Source of the DNA: Streptomyces sp. GESEQ-35
Lineage (GTDB): Bacteria > Actinomycetota > Actinomycetes > Streptomycetales > Streptomycetaceae
DNA length: 61,698 bases
Direction: 5' to 3'
Assembly (NCBI RefSeq): GCF_017948485.1
Contig: NZ_JAFFSX010000041.1
Coordinates: 1 to 61,698 of the forward strand
Positions 1 to 9,732 of this stretch are shown piece by piece; the first letter of the stretch is position 1, and every line of letters begins with the position of its first letter. Below the pieces are notes generated by a model, which saw nothing but the letters and a program-made list of their open reading frames with translations, made no database searches and was not told where the DNA came from. Position numbers and translations under genes: made by a program.

Positions 1-120
<120 letters not shown>

Positions 121-157
121 GGGCGCGTCGGCGTGCGCCCCCGGGCCGCCCGGCCGG

Positions 158-1825
158 TCAGTGGTGCTGCGGGGTGTCGCCGCCGAAGGTCAGCAGACCC
201 TTGCGACGCATGTGGAGGACCAGGGCCGAACCCGCGCAGAGCAGCGCGAGGGCGGTCAGGCCGATCGCGCCGACCTGGGCGCCGGTGGAGGCCATGGAGC
301 CGCCGCCGGTACCCGAGCCGCCGGTGTCACCACCGGTGTCACCGCCCGCGGCGCCACCCGTGTCCGTGCCGCCGTCGTCGTTGCCGGCCGAGTCGGTCGC
401 GGAGGGCTCGGGGCTCTCGGTGGGCACGTCACCGGTCGTGAACGCGAAGTCGACGGACTGGCCGTCTTCCTTGTCCTCGGCGAGGGTCAGTACGTGGTCG
501 CCGTCCGCGATCTTCTTCGGGACGGTGAACTTGTACTCCTCGACGGTGCCCTCGGCGTTCGCCTTGGCGCCCTTGAACGTCTCCTCGCTGTCGGCGAGGG
601 TGACCTTGACCGCGGAGTCCTTGGTGTAACCGCGGGCGGTGATGTTCACCTTCTGGCCGGGTTCGAGGTCGGGGTTCTCGTCGAGGGGGTTGCCGTCCTC
701 GTCGGTGACTTCGAGGTCGGCGGGGTCGGTGGGGTCGGGGTCCGCCTCGTCGGTGCTGATGAAGAGGAATTGCGTGTAACGGGTGTTGTTCGTGCCGCTC
801 TCCGCGAAATTCAGGGCCGTGTCACCGCTGATGGACTGGTCCGGGACCGTGTACGCGTAGTCCACGACCTTGCCCTCGGCGTTCACGGTCGCGTCCGGGA
901 GCTGCGTGCTGGTCCCCGGGGACTGAGTCACCTTGGCGGTGGCCCCCGGCGCGAAGCCCTGGATCGTGATCCTCACCGACTGGCCGATGGCGAGGGTGGG
1001 CTTGGCCCCGAGGGCCTTTCCATCGGCGTCCTTGGCGGTGACCACGTACTCGATTCTCGGGGACGCACTGCCCTCTGCCGTGCTGTAGGCGTCGGCGTCC
1101 GTGGGCGTGAAGACGGCCTGGTACTGGTGAGTTCCGCCGATCGCGGGCGCCTTGACCGTCAGCTCGGCCTTGCCGCCGGTGACGTCGGCCTTGCCGAGCG
1201 ACGCGCCACCGGTCGTGAACTCGACGGAGCCTGCCGCTCCGGCGGGGTTCACCGTGGCGCTGAGCTTGAGGTCCCCGCCCACGGCGACTCCGGAGGCCGC
1301 GGTCACGGAGAGGCTCGTGGCCTGCTGCTGGAGCAGGGTCCAGGTGTCGCCCGTGACACCGACCTTGGCGAGGAACCGGTCAGCGGTCGCACTGGTACCG
1401 CAGTTCAGGGTCAGGGTGTATGTGCCGTCGTAGGGGCCGGTGCCGCCGATCGCGGCCTGAAGGCTCGGGTAGGCCGGCTGCGCCTTGAGGTCCACTGTGA
1501 ACGGAGCCGTACCGACCGGAACCTTTGCCACGGACGTGGCCAGCGCAAGCCCTGCGGGGACGCTCGGCTTGACCAGTCTCAGAACGGCCGTGTGCGGACT
1601 GCTCGGGCTAGCCGGGTCCGGGCAACCGGCGCTCGACGTGACCGACGTGGCCATGGGGGAGTCCGAGATCTTTCCCGTGGCCGGTGTGAGCGTGAACTTG
1701 CCCAGATCCGTGGCCGCGTTGGCCTTGCCCGAGAAGGCGAGGATCCCGGCCAGGGCGGCGCAGAGCAGTGCACAGCATGTCAACAGCGACACCGGTGATC
1801 TGAGTTGTGCCAGACGGTGGTTCAT
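158..1825 (-). CDS. Secreted Ig-like repeat protein with C-terminal wall/membrane anchor
   Basis: Predicted 555-residue surface protein. Residues 1-38 form a signal peptide ending at an ANA-type site. An Ig/Big_3-like beta domain lies at about residues 170-260. Two related repeats follow (about 265-365 and 370-465), each with a GQxVxIT core and a stretch ending VP then A/D-rich strands. A Gly/Thr/Asp-rich spacer leads to MASTGAQ, a single hydrophobic helix and a basic RRK tail, which resembles an LAxTG sortase signal with Met in place of Leu. It is the last gene of the Pst-like locus and is separated from the upstream binding-protein gene by a hairpin. It probably displays Ig domains on the cell surface; ligand unknown. 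Confidence 0.75.
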   Translation of the reverse strand: MNHRLAQLRSPVSLLTCCALLCAALAGILAFSGKANAATDLGKFTLTPATGKISDSPMATSVTSSAGCPDPASPSSPHTAVLRLVKPSVPAGLALATSVAKVPVGTAPFTVDLKAQPAYPSLQAAIGGTGPYDGTYTLTLNCGTSATADRFLAKVGVTGDTWTLLQQQATSLSVTAASGVAVGGDLKLSATVNPAGAAGSVEFTTGGASLGKADVTGGKAELTVKAPAIGGTHQYQAVFTPTDADAYSTAEGSASPRIEYVVTAKDADGKALGAKPTLAIGQSVRITIQGFAPGATAKVTQSPGTSTQLPDATVNAEGKVVDYAYTVPDQSISGDTALNFAESGTNNTRYTQFLFISTDEADPDPTDPADLEVTDEDGNPLDENPDLEPGQKVNITARGYTKDSAVKVTLADSEETFKGAKANAEGTVEEYKFTVPKKIADGDHVLTLAEDKEDGQSVDFAFTTGDVPTESPEPSATDSAGNDDGGTDTGGAAGGDTGGDTGGSGTGGGSMASTGAQVGAIGLTALALLCAGSALVLHMRRKGLLTFGGDTPQHH

Positions 1826-1903
1826 GTGGTGGTCCCCCCGAGGGGTTCGGTTGTGGACGGGTCGTCAGCGTTCGGCCAAGGGAATGCCGGAACATGCCGT
1901 GGA

Positions 1904-1928
1904 GCCGGGCACCCGATGGGTGCCCGGC
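1904..1928 (-). terminator. Hairpin between binding protein and Ig-repeat gene
   Basis: A perfect 11-bp stem (GCCGGGCACCC / GGGTGCCCGGC) with a 3-base loop lies 25 bases after the stop of the secreted binding-protein gene on the minus strand. There is no U tract, as is common in Streptomyces. It could end or attenuate transcription before the Ig-repeat gene. Confidence 0.6.
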
Positions 1929-1952
1929 CGTTGTGCGGTTACCGCGTGGTGA

Positions 1953-2927
1953 TCAGCGCTCGGCCTGGAAGGCCTGGGCGCCGCACTCGGTCTCGAGGCT
2001 GCCGAAGCCGTAGGTGGTGATGACGTCCTCCGCCGCGCAGACCTTCGAGCCGGAGCCCACGAAGGTCTGCGAGACCGTGGCGTCGGTCAGCTTGCTGGTC
2101 GGGACGACGTTGTAGACGTCACGGGCCAGCGGGAACGAGACGTTCAGCGCGCCGCCCGTGCGCGGGGCGACACCGTTGATGCTGCCGAGGACGGCGTCAC
2201 CCAGACGGGGCTCGACGACGAGGTTCTCCTGGGCGATGTACTGGGCCACGGAGAAGGGAACGATGTCGCCCGCGCTGTCCAGCACGGTGCCGTCGTTCTC
2301 CTGGACACCCTGCTGGACGCAGGAGCCGGGGGTCGTGACGTTGATGGACTGGAGGAAGAACTGCCGGGTGCCGGAGTTGGCCTGCGGCAGGATCGGGGTG
2401 AGCGCGACGCCGTCGAGCGACGTCGTGTTGCACTCGTAGATCGACTTGAGCTCAGCCGTGGTGAGGTTGTCGCGCAGGCCGCTGGTGGACGGCTTCCCCC
2501 AGGTGACCGCGTCCTTGGCGTACTTGATCCAGGTCAGGTCCGTGGTGGACGTGTCCACCGGGCCGCGCGAGGAGCGGGCGAAATCGAAGCAGCCGGTGGT
2601 GTTGTCCACGGCGGCACGCAAGGCGTCGATGCCGGCCGAAGAGCCGTTGGGCCGCGCGATGTTGGTGCAGGCGGCCGTCGACTTGGTCGTGATCGTGGAA
2701 GAGCCCGTGGCGTTCCAGGAAGCGACGATCTTGCCGTTGGCGTTCGTGACGACCTCGCCGAGACCGTTCACCACGTCCTGGGTGGTGTCGGAACCGCCAC
2801 CGGCCAGCTGACGGAGATCGGTGACCGGGGTGGGGTCCGCGTAGGCGGCGGGAGCGGCCAGGGCACCCAGGCCGAGGGCAACAGCACCGATACCGGCACC
2901 AATACGCATGCGGGACTTGACGTTCAC
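1953..2927 (-). CDS. Secreted PstS-like substrate-binding protein
   Basis: 324-residue protein. The GTG at 2927 is chosen because GGAGGAG lies 6-12 bases upstream and the next residues form a clean signal peptide (MRIGAGIG...AAPAAYA). The frame remains open further upstream but lacks a ribosome site. The mature protein begins near DPTPVTDLRQ and shows a PstS-like ligand loop (GGGSDTTQDV) and a later SGTRQFF loop, as in type 2 periplasmic phosphate-binding folds. There is no lipobox and no C-terminal helix, so it should be released or held by partners. It follows a 246-base gap after the large binding-like protein and so may have its own promoter. Substrate is unproven; phosphate or a phosphorylated compound is likely. 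Confidence 0.7.
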   Translation of the reverse strand: MNVKSRMRIGAGIGAVALGLGALAAPAAYADPTPVTDLRQLAGGGSDTTQDVVNGLGEVVTNANGKIVASWNATGSSTITTKSTAACTNIARPNGSSAGIDALRAAVDNTTGCFDFARSSRGPVDTSTTDLTWIKYAKDAVTWGKPSTSGLRDNLTTAELKSIYECNTTSLDGVALTPILPQANSGTRQFFLQSINVTTPGSCVQQGVQENDGTVLDSAGDIVPFSVAQYIAQENLVVEPRLGDAVLGSINGVAPRTGGALNVSFPLARDVYNVVPTSKLTDATVSQTFVGSGSKVCAAEDVITTYGFGSLETECGAQAFQAER

Positions 2928-3173
2928 TTCGGTTCTCCTCCGTGGGAACGGATCGAGGAAAGGACGTACAAGCAAATCCGGATTCTCTTTCGCCACCGAC
3001 CCGTCGGCCGGTCGCCGAGAACAATTCCCCAGACTCACTCGGGTGGCCACTAATTCCGGCCGCTGATCAGGTTACGAATCCGTTTCCTAAGTGACTCCAA
3101 GGGAATTCACGAAACGGTGTGCGGAATCCCCGGAACCATTTATGTCCCGGGGAATCCCGCTGACGCGGATCGG

Positions 3174-5651
3174 TCAGCCGCCACCGGCCGCCCGGCGGGC
3201 GGAGAGCCGCAACATGACCGGACCGGCCAACGCGGCGACCCCGCCCGCGATGAGCACGCCGAGCAGCACCCAGCGGATCAGTCCGAGCACCTCCGAGGGC
3301 GTGAGGCCGCCGGACTGGGCCACGTTCTGCTTCGCCGGGTCCGTCTCGGACGCGCCGGGCGGGGAAGTGCCCGCCCCGCCCGCGCCCGCGTCGGTCCCGC
3401 CGGCGGCCGCTCCGGCCGAGTCGCCGCCGGTCAGGCCACCGCTGTCGGTACCGCCGTCGAGGCCGCCCGTCGTACCGCCGCCACCGCCGTCCAGGTCGTC
3501 GCCCGGTCCCGGCGCGTCGGCGTCCGGGGACTCCGGGGAATTCGGCACGCCCTTCTCCAGCCGGTCGGCGGCCTGCTGTGCCTGCTGACGCATCGCGGTG
3601 GGCAGCGGGGCGTACCCGTAAGGGAGTTGGCCCTTGGCCGTGCCCGGTGTCTGGCCCTTGCCGGCCGCGTAGCGGATCACGTCGGCGTAGTCCTGCCGTA
3701 CGTCCTTGGCCTGGTCGACCGAGGCCGCCGCGTACACCACGGCGGCCAGCGGATAGGCGCCGTCCTTCATCTTGGCGGGGTCGGTCGCCTTGACGCCGGC
3801 CACGTCCGAGCCGGGCATCTGGGCGACCGCCTTGAGCAGGGACGCGTCGTTCGGCTTGATGTACTCGCCGTCGGCGTTCGGCAGGGCAGCGGTACCCAGC
3901 CGGTAACGCACGGCGGACGCGTTGTCCACGACGCCGAACGCGCGTTGCTCTGTCGAAGCCGGTCGACCGAGGAGCGTCATTTTCGTCACGCGGTTGGTCG
4001 TATTGCACTCGACGGCGGCTCCGATGTCACCGCGACGGATCTTCAGAGCCCCTTCGTGGAAATCGGTCGCATAGGGGACCACGTCCTGCCCGGTGCGGTC
4101 GAACGTGCCTCCGTCCCCGTTGCACTTCAAAGTCGTGGGCGTGAGGTCTGCCTTGGGGAAGAAATCCAGGGAATCCGAGATCACCCCGTCCTTGTACTCG
4201 GGGTTGACCGTCATACCCCAGGGGTCCTTTTTACCTTCAACGAACTCCCGAGCATCACGGTCGGCGAGAATGTATTCCCACATCAAGCGAGCGGAGTCGG
4301 AGTTGTCCGAAGGCACGACCAGACCCAACGGCGACAGATTGAGCACCCTCGCAAGGTCTTCCAGGCCGGGGTTGATCCGCTGGAATTCAGGGTCCATTCC
4401 GATCGACCACGGATTTCCCGTGAGGTACTCGGGAATACCATCGACCGGCTGGGCCAGGCTGTAGGGGTACGACTGGGTGAGCACCTTGGCGAGCAGCCGT
4501 TGATTGAGCTTGACCTCCTTCAGCGGCAGCTTCTGATACGCCCCACCCTCCAGATGGTCGTACATCCAGACAAAGCCGACAGTGAGTCCGCTGACCGCGA
4601 CAGGTGCCTGCACCACGTTCGCGCCCCCCGCGGCCGCCGGAACGGGATCCACCGTGAGTCCCAGCCCCGTCGTGTCGCTCGGAGCCGTAGCAACCTCCCG
4701 GCCGTGCAGCTCACTGGACTGAGTGAACGTGAACCGGTGCGTTCCGGTCCTGCACAGCTCGGACTGCCACGACGTGATCGCGTCGGTGGCCAGCTCGGAG
4801 CCTTCGATCCCACGCTCCGGCTTGTCCGGGTCGCAGCTGTCGGTGACCGGCTCGAAGCCGAGGCGGAAGACGATGCGCTGGTTCCAGTTGGTCTGGCTCA
4901 GCGCCGAGGTGGTCAACGGGAGGTTGCTGCCCGAGTTGCCATTGGTCTCGTGCTCGCCCCTCGGCACGACGACCAGCCAGCAGGGCCGGATCTCCTTCGC
5001 CGACGTGGTGCGCGCCCCACAGCCCAGGTGAGGAGACTCCAGCGAGGACTTCACCTCGAAGACCGCCTCGCCGCCGCCGTTGCCGTCATTGGGCAGCCAC
5101 GGAAGGGCGTTGGTGTCTCCCGGAGTGAAGTAGGTGAAGTCACGGGACGACGTGGTCTCGGGCCCTTCCACCGGCCGGAACGGCACATACGGGCCGACGC
5201 CGGGTACTGTCGCGTGGTCCGTCTCCAGGGGGTCCGTCGTGGGATCGACCGACCGCAGGCCGCCCGGTTGCGCGTTGGCGTCCGCGCCGTACTCGCACTG
5301 AGTCCGCGACGGCCCGGCCTGCGCATCGTCACCCCAGCACTGCATAATCTGAAGGAAGTTCTGGGCCTTTTCCGGTGCGGGCTTCCCGCCCGTCCAAGTG
5401 ACCCGAACACCCTGCCCCCGCAGCCCCTCCGTCTGATGGACGGTGACCTTCAGGCCGGAGAAGTCGTCGTACTTCCCCTTGGCGCCGCTCTTGGTCACCG
5501 AGGAGTCGTCGGCCGCGGCGGCCTGCGCCTGGTCCGCCCCCGCCGGCAGCGGCAGCAACGCGATCAGCACGGCGGTGAGCAGACATCCGACGCCCGCGGT
5601 CACCCGACCCCGGCGCCCGCGGGGCATCCGTATCGTCAGCCCTCTCATCAC
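3174..5651 (-). CDS. Large membrane-anchored protein with divergent PstS-like domain
   Basis: 825 residues, more than twice a normal PstS. There is an N-terminal signal segment (about 18-45), an extra region rich in Cys and Trp (about 50-330) not recognised as a family, then a stretch resembling the second half of PstS, including a PYGYAPLP motif near residue 690 like the GYxPLP of PstS proteins. A long Gly/Asp/Thr spacer follows, then a single transmembrane helix (about 790-815) and a basic tail (ARR). The start overlaps the stop of the upstream PstS-like gene by four bases, indicating translational coupling. It probably sits on the outer face of the membrane near PstC/PstA. Function is unknown. 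Confidence 0.65.
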   Translation of the reverse strand: MMRGLTIRMPRGRRGRVTAGVGCLLTAVLIALLPLPAGADQAQAAAADDSSVTKSGAKGKYDDFSGLKVTVHQTEGLRGQGVRVTWTGGKPAPEKAQNFLQIMQCWGDDAQAGPSRTQCEYGADANAQPGGLRSVDPTTDPLETDHATVPGVGPYVPFRPVEGPETTSSRDFTYFTPGDTNALPWLPNDGNGGGEAVFEVKSSLESPHLGCGARTTSAKEIRPCWLVVVPRGEHETNGNSGSNLPLTTSALSQTNWNQRIVFRLGFEPVTDSCDPDKPERGIEGSELATDAITSWQSELCRTGTHRFTFTQSSELHGREVATAPSDTTGLGLTVDPVPAAAGGANVVQAPVAVSGLTVGFVWMYDHLEGGAYQKLPLKEVKLNQRLLAKVLTQSYPYSLAQPVDGIPEYLTGNPWSIGMDPEFQRINPGLEDLARVLNLSPLGLVVPSDNSDSARLMWEYILADRDAREFVEGKKDPWGMTVNPEYKDGVISDSLDFFPKADLTPTTLKCNGDGGTFDRTGQDVVPYATDFHEGALKIRRGDIGAAVECNTTNRVTKMTLLGRPASTEQRAFGVVDNASAVRYRLGTAALPNADGEYIKPNDASLLKAVAQMPGSDVAGVKATDPAKMKDGAYPLAAVVYAAASVDQAKDVRQDYADVIRYAAGKGQTPGTAKGQLPYGYAPLPTAMRQQAQQAADRLEKGVPNSPESPDADAPGPGDDLDGGGGGTTGGLDGGTDSGGLTGGDSAGAAAGGTDAGAGGAGTSPPGASETDPAKQNVAQSGGLTPSEVLGLIRWVLLGVLIAGGVAALAGPVMLRLSARRAAGGG

Positions 5652-7342
5652 AACTCCCCTTTACGGCGCGTACGTGCCGCCAGCACCCGCGCGGTGAGCG
5701 GCGGTCCGATGACCACCGCGACGAGCAGTACGGCCGACAGGGCCATCAGGGCGCTGCGCATCCCGAGCGCACTGTCGGAGGCGAGGCTCACGGGATTCGC
5801 GGCAACGGACGTGTCGCCCGTGCCCGCCCCGTCGCTGATCAGCTCACCGGTGTCCGGGTCGATGACGCCCCCGGTGGAACCGTCGGTCGCGGCGGCGCTC
5901 TCCGTGGAGTCGGGCTTGCCGTCGCCGTCGGTGTCGGTTCCGCCGGTGCCGCCGCCCGTACCGCCGGAGCCCCCGGACCCGCCGGTGCCGCCGGAGCCGG
6001 CCCCGCCGGAGCTGGAGCCGCCGTTCGCGCCCGGCTTCACCGTGGTGGGATCCTTGGCGCCGCCCGTGCCGTCGCCGCACTGCGTCGGCCCCTTCTTGTC
6101 GCAGTCCTTGGGGAACGGCGCGTTCTTGACGAGCGTGTTGGTGCCGCCCGAGAAGGTGGGGTTGCGGCAGTCGTTGATGTTGATGGAACCCGTGGGTGCG
6201 CCCGGCACCTTGCGGATCTGGTCGAAGCCCGCCTGGACGAGGTTCTTCGGCAGCGGCGAGTAGCCCAGCCGGTCCGCCTGCTGCTGGCCGTCGCAGAGGA
6301 AGTAACGGGCGAACGTGCCGAGCGAGTTGCCCTTGGCCTTGGTGAAGCCGGACTCCTCCTTCGTCGGCAGGATCATGTAGCTGTAGCTGGACAGCGGGTA
6401 GGTGCGGGAGTCGGCATTCCTGTAGACCCCGTCGAGGATCTGCGTCAGGTAGTTGACGGACCGCTTGTTCTGGTTGATCCCGGCCTTGGTGAGGGCCACC
6501 GCCACGCTGGCCGCGGTGGGCTCGACGTAGTAGTTGTCCTTGTTGAGCACCTTGGCGACGGGGAAGCCGGTGTTCTTGGCGTAGGAGTACTCGACGTAGG
6601 TGATCGCGCCCTCGCCGGAGGGCTGGCGCACATGGCCGGAGACGCCGAGCGAGCCGGACTTGGAGACCATCGCGGAGCCGCTGAGCAGCGGGTAGTTGGA
6701 GGTCTGTCCGCAGTTGCCGCTGCCGCGCCCGGTGCGGCCGCAGTAGTCGCTCCAGATGCCGCCCTGCTCCTTGGACATCCAGGTGGTGAACTGGGCGCTG
6801 GTGCCGGAGCCGTCGGAGCGGACCACGGGGACGATGGCCCGGGCCGGCATGGTCAGGCCCGGGTTGTCGCCGGCGATCGCGGCGTCGTTCCAGCGGGTAA
6901 TCTTCCCGGTGAAGATCTTGGCGATGGTGGCACCGGAGAGGCGCAGGTTGGTGACCATCTTGCCGTTGATCTTGAGGTTGTACATGAACGCCGTACCACC
7001 GGCCACGATCGGCATGTAGGCGTAGCCGCGCCGCGGCGGCTGGTCCGTGATGCCCTGCTCCTTGAGGCCGTAGGGGATCTCGGAGACCGCGAAGTCGACG
7101 GTGTTGTTCTTGAACTGCTCACGGCCCTGCGAGGAGCCGTTGGCCGTGAAGTTGACCGTCATGCCGTAGTTGGCCTTGACGTTACGGACCCACTGTTGGA
7201 CGGCGTTGGCGCTCCAGGTCGAGCCCGAGCCGGTGATCTTGGCGTAGGAGGCAGCTGCGGCAGGGGGTGTCTGGACGGCCGACAAGGCGCACAGCAATGA
7301 CAGCACGATGGCCGCCAGACGGAAACGAGTGGCGGGTTTCAC
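5648..7342 (-). CDS. pstS: PstS-like phosphate-binding protein with C-terminal transmembrane anchor
   Basis: 564 residues. A signal peptide ending AAAA precedes a PstS domain: ITGSGSTWSANAV loop, NGSSQGREQF, AVSEIPYG, SDGSGTSAQFTTW and C-terminal GYSPLP (about residue 360). These are the hallmark phosphate-binding loops. After residue 375 comes a Gly/Ser/Thr-rich linker, then one transmembrane helix near 520-545 and an RTRRKGEL tail. Ordinary Streptomyces PstS is a lipoprotein of about 370 residues; here the lipobox is replaced by a C-terminal anchor. It overlaps pstA upstream and the large protein downstream by four bases each, so all three should be co-translated. Confidence 0.8.
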   Translation of the reverse strand: MKPATRFRLAAIVLSLLCALSAVQTPPAAAASYAKITGSGSTWSANAVQQWVRNVKANYGMTVNFTANGSSQGREQFKNNTVDFAVSEIPYGLKEQGITDQPPRRGYAYMPIVAGGTAFMYNLKINGKMVTNLRLSGATIAKIFTGKITRWNDAAIAGDNPGLTMPARAIVPVVRSDGSGTSAQFTTWMSKEQGGIWSDYCGRTGRGSGNCGQTSNYPLLSGSAMVSKSGSLGVSGHVRQPSGEGAITYVEYSYAKNTGFPVAKVLNKDNYYVEPTAASVAVALTKAGINQNKRSVNYLTQILDGVYRNADSRTYPLSSYSYMILPTKEESGFTKAKGNSLGTFARYFLCDGQQQADRLGYSPLPKNLVQAGFDQIRKVPGAPTGSININDCRNPTFSGGTNTLVKNAPFPKDCDKKGPTQCGDGTGGAKDPTTVKPGANGGSSSGGAGSGGTGGSGGSGGTGGGTGGTDTDGDGKPDSTESAAATDGSTGGVIDPDTGELISDGAGTGDTSVAANPVSLASDSALGMRSALMALSAVLLVAVVIGPPLTARVLAARTRRKGEL

Positions 7343-8601
7343 TGCGAACTCCCGGGTTGCGTACGGATGGTGGGGTGCGGGGCGGGAAGAGAAGGAGCCG
7401 AGCGTTCGGCGAAGCGACGCGCGTCACGCTTCGAGGCGAGCACACGGCGGTGCTCCTGACGGCGCGTCAACTGGCCCGGGCCGCGACCGCCGAGGATGCG
7501 GGCGGCGATGAACAGCATCAGCACCAGCGCCATGAGCAGAGCCGCCGTACCGAAGCCGCGGGAGATCATCGTGGGCTCGGGCGACTTGACGAACTCGAAG
7601 GTGGCGAGCGGCAGGGAGACCATCGGGCCGTGCAGTGGGTCGAGGTTGAGCTCGTTGGTGAAGCCCGCGGTCAGCAGCACCGGCGAGGTCTCGCCGATAC
7701 CGCGCGCGGTGCCGAGGATGACGGAGGTGGTGAGGCCGGAGCGGCAGGTCGGCAGGACGACGTGCCAGACCGTGCGCCAGCGGCTCGTCCCCATCGCGTA
7801 CGCCGCCTCGCGCAGTGTGCCGGGCACCAGCCGGATGACGACGTCGGCGGCCCGGATGATGATCGGCAGCATCATCACCGAGAGGGCGAGGGACGCGGCG
7901 AGGCCTGACTGGTCCAGGCCCAGGCCCACGATCGCGGTCGCGTAGATGAACAGGCCCGCGACGATCGACGGCAACGCTGTCATCGCCTCGACGATGGTGC
8001 GTACGAACCGGGCGAAGGGACCCGGCACTTCGGTGAGGAACACCGCGCAGATGAGCCCGGCGGGCACGGTGATCACCAACGCGATCACGATCATGATCAG
8101 AGTGCCGGCCGCGGCATGCAGCGCTCCGCCCACACTGAGCGGCTCCAGCGGGCCCGCCAGCTCCATGTCCTCGGTGAAGAAGTTGAGGTGGACCAGCGCC
8201 TTGCGGCCCTCGACCAGCGCGTAGAACACCACGAACGCGAGGATCACCACGAGCAGCACGCCCATCGACCGCACCACGGCCGCCGCGATGCGGTCGACGA
8301 TCGCGGGTCCGTCCTCGTCGAAGGAGACCAGCAGGGCGTAGATCAGCAGGAAGATCCCGTACGCCATCACGACGAAGCCGACCGCGCCGTTGAAGGGCAG
8401 GAACCAGCCGAACAGCAGCCAGGTCAGCGACAGCGCGGAGGCGGCGGCGCCGAGCATGGCGTACACGTCGGTGCCGCGCAGCTGGACGAGGGCGCGGCGG
8501 CGTTCTCCGCCCGGTTCGGTGCCGCGTGGTGTACCCGGCAGCGTGGTGCGCGGACGGCCGGTCGCCTGACGCGCGCCGGGCGCTTCAGGGGCAACGGTCA
8601 T
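7339..8601 (-). CDS. pstA: Phosphate ABC transporter permease PstA
   Basis: 420 residues with about six to eight hydrophobic helices and the BPD_transp_1 coupling loop (EAAYAMGTSRWRTVWHVVLP followed by G-rich GTARGIGET), which contacts the ATPase in PstA-type permeases. The N-terminal 50 residues are polar and longer than in E. coli PstA. The gene lies 90 bases after pstC and overlaps the anchored pstS-like gene by four bases. The intact EAA loop implies that it still docks an ATPase although none is encoded nearby. Confidence 0.88.
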   Translation of the reverse strand: MTVAPEAPGARQATGRPRTTLPGTPRGTEPGGERRRALVQLRGTDVYAMLGAAASALSLTWLLFGWFLPFNGAVGFVVMAYGIFLLIYALLVSFDEDGPAIVDRIAAAVVRSMGVLLVVILAFVVFYALVEGRKALVHLNFFTEDMELAGPLEPLSVGGALHAAAGTLIMIVIALVITVPAGLICAVFLTEVPGPFARFVRTIVEAMTALPSIVAGLFIYATAIVGLGLDQSGLAASLALSVMMLPIIIRAADVVIRLVPGTLREAAYAMGTSRWRTVWHVVLPTCRSGLTTSVILGTARGIGETSPVLLTAGFTNELNLDPLHGPMVSLPLATFEFVKSPEPTMISRGFGTAALLMALVLMLFIAARILGGRGPGQLTRRQEHRRVLASKRDARRFAERSAPSLPAPHPTIRTQPGSSQ

Positions 8602-8691
8602 GGTCGCTCATTCCTGTGTGCGTAAGGGATGCGGGCCGCGTGGGGGTCGGCCGCGAAAGCGGAAGAGAGGGACGGCCGAGGAGGCCGTACG

Positions 8692-9732
8692 TCACGCGTC
8701 GCTCGCCGCACCCGAGCGGGAGCGGGCCACGATGGACGAGGCGGCGAAGTTGACGACCAGCGTCATGAGGAACAGCGCGAAGCCCGCGGCCATCAGCGCG
8801 GACATGCCGAACTGGGTGGCCTCGCCGTAGCGCAGGGCGATCAGCGAGGAGACCGAGCTGGTGCCGGACTGGAGGACATGCCACTGGATGTCGAAGGTCA
8901 GCGAAATGATCATGAAGATCGCGATGGTCTCGCCGAGCGCACGGCCGAGGCCGAGCATCGTGCCGCCGATCATGCCGCCCTTGCCGAACGGGATGACGAC
9001 GCTGCGGATCATGCCCCAGCGGGTCGCGCCGAGCGCATAGGCGCCCTCGCGTTCACCGGCGGGGGCCTGGGAGAAGACCTCGCGCATGATCGAGCAGATG
9101 ATCGGCGCGATCATCATGCCGACGACCAGTCCCGCGATGAACGTCGAGGACGTGTAGATGCTCTCGGGGGCGAGCGGGTCGTTCGGGTCGGCGCCCCGCA
9201 CGTCGAAGACCGGGATCCAGCCGAAGTAGGCGGAGATCCAGCGGGCGGTGGGCAGCACCTTGTCCTGGAGGAAGAACACCCCCCACAGGCCGTAGACGAC
9301 GGACGGCACGGCGGCCATCAGGTCGACCACACTGATCAGCGTCTGCCGCAGGCGCGGCGAGGCGTACTCGGAGATGTACAGCGCCGCGCCCGTGGCCAGC
9401 GGCACGGCCACGAGGACCGCGATGGCCGCGATCAGAACGGTGCCGACGAGCACGGCCGCGATACCGAACTTCCCGCCGCCCGGCGCCCATTCGGAGGTCG
9501 TCAGGAACGACCAGCCGGCGTCCTCCAGCGCCAGCCACGCCCGGTACAGCAGAAAGCCGCCCACCAGCAGCATCACGGCCAGCACAAAGCCGCCGCCGGA
9601 CCGCAGCACCGTACGGAACACGCGGTCGGGCAGCGCGGGATCGGCGTACAGCCGTCTCGGTACGTCGGTGTCGCCGACGCCCGCCGTCACGGTCACGGGC
9701 TGCGGCTGTCTGGTTCTTCTCAGCGAAGGCAC
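8692..9732 (-). CDS. pstC: Phosphate ABC transporter permease PstC
   Basis: 346 residues, GTG start. It has the PstC layout: first helix at about 45-65, a large periplasmic loop, then helices with the coupling motif GAYALGATRWGMIRSVVIP and GLGRALGET. It is first in the locus, with 91 bases to the next gene, which also runs on the minus strand. The 5' leader on the minus strand has one GTTCACC heptamer (9777-9783) that resembles half a PHO box, but no second well-spaced repeat, so PhoP control is only a possibility. Confidence 0.88.
   Translation of the reverse strand: MPSLRRTRQPQPVTVTAGVGDTDVPRRLYADPALPDRVFRTVLRSGGGFVLAVMLLVGGFLLYRAWLALEDAGWSFLTTSEWAPGGGKFGIAAVLVGTVLIAAIAVLVAVPLATGAALYISEYASPRLRQTLISVVDLMAAVPSVVYGLWGVFFLQDKVLPTARWISAYFGWIPVFDVRGADPNDPLAPESIYTSSTFIAGLVVGMMIAPIICSIMREVFSQAPAGEREGAYALGATRWGMIRSVVIPFGKGGMIGGTMLGLGRALGETIAIFMIISLTFDIQWHVLQSGTSSVSSLIALRYGEATQFGMSALMAAGFALFLMTLVVNFAASSIVARSRSGAASDA

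Noticed and set aside
3117..6263. 1048-codon open frame on the plus strand
   Set aside because: It lies opposite two genes with signal peptides, binding loops and coupled overlaps; the product is Arg/Gly/His-rich with no family features, typical of antisense frames in high-GC DNA.
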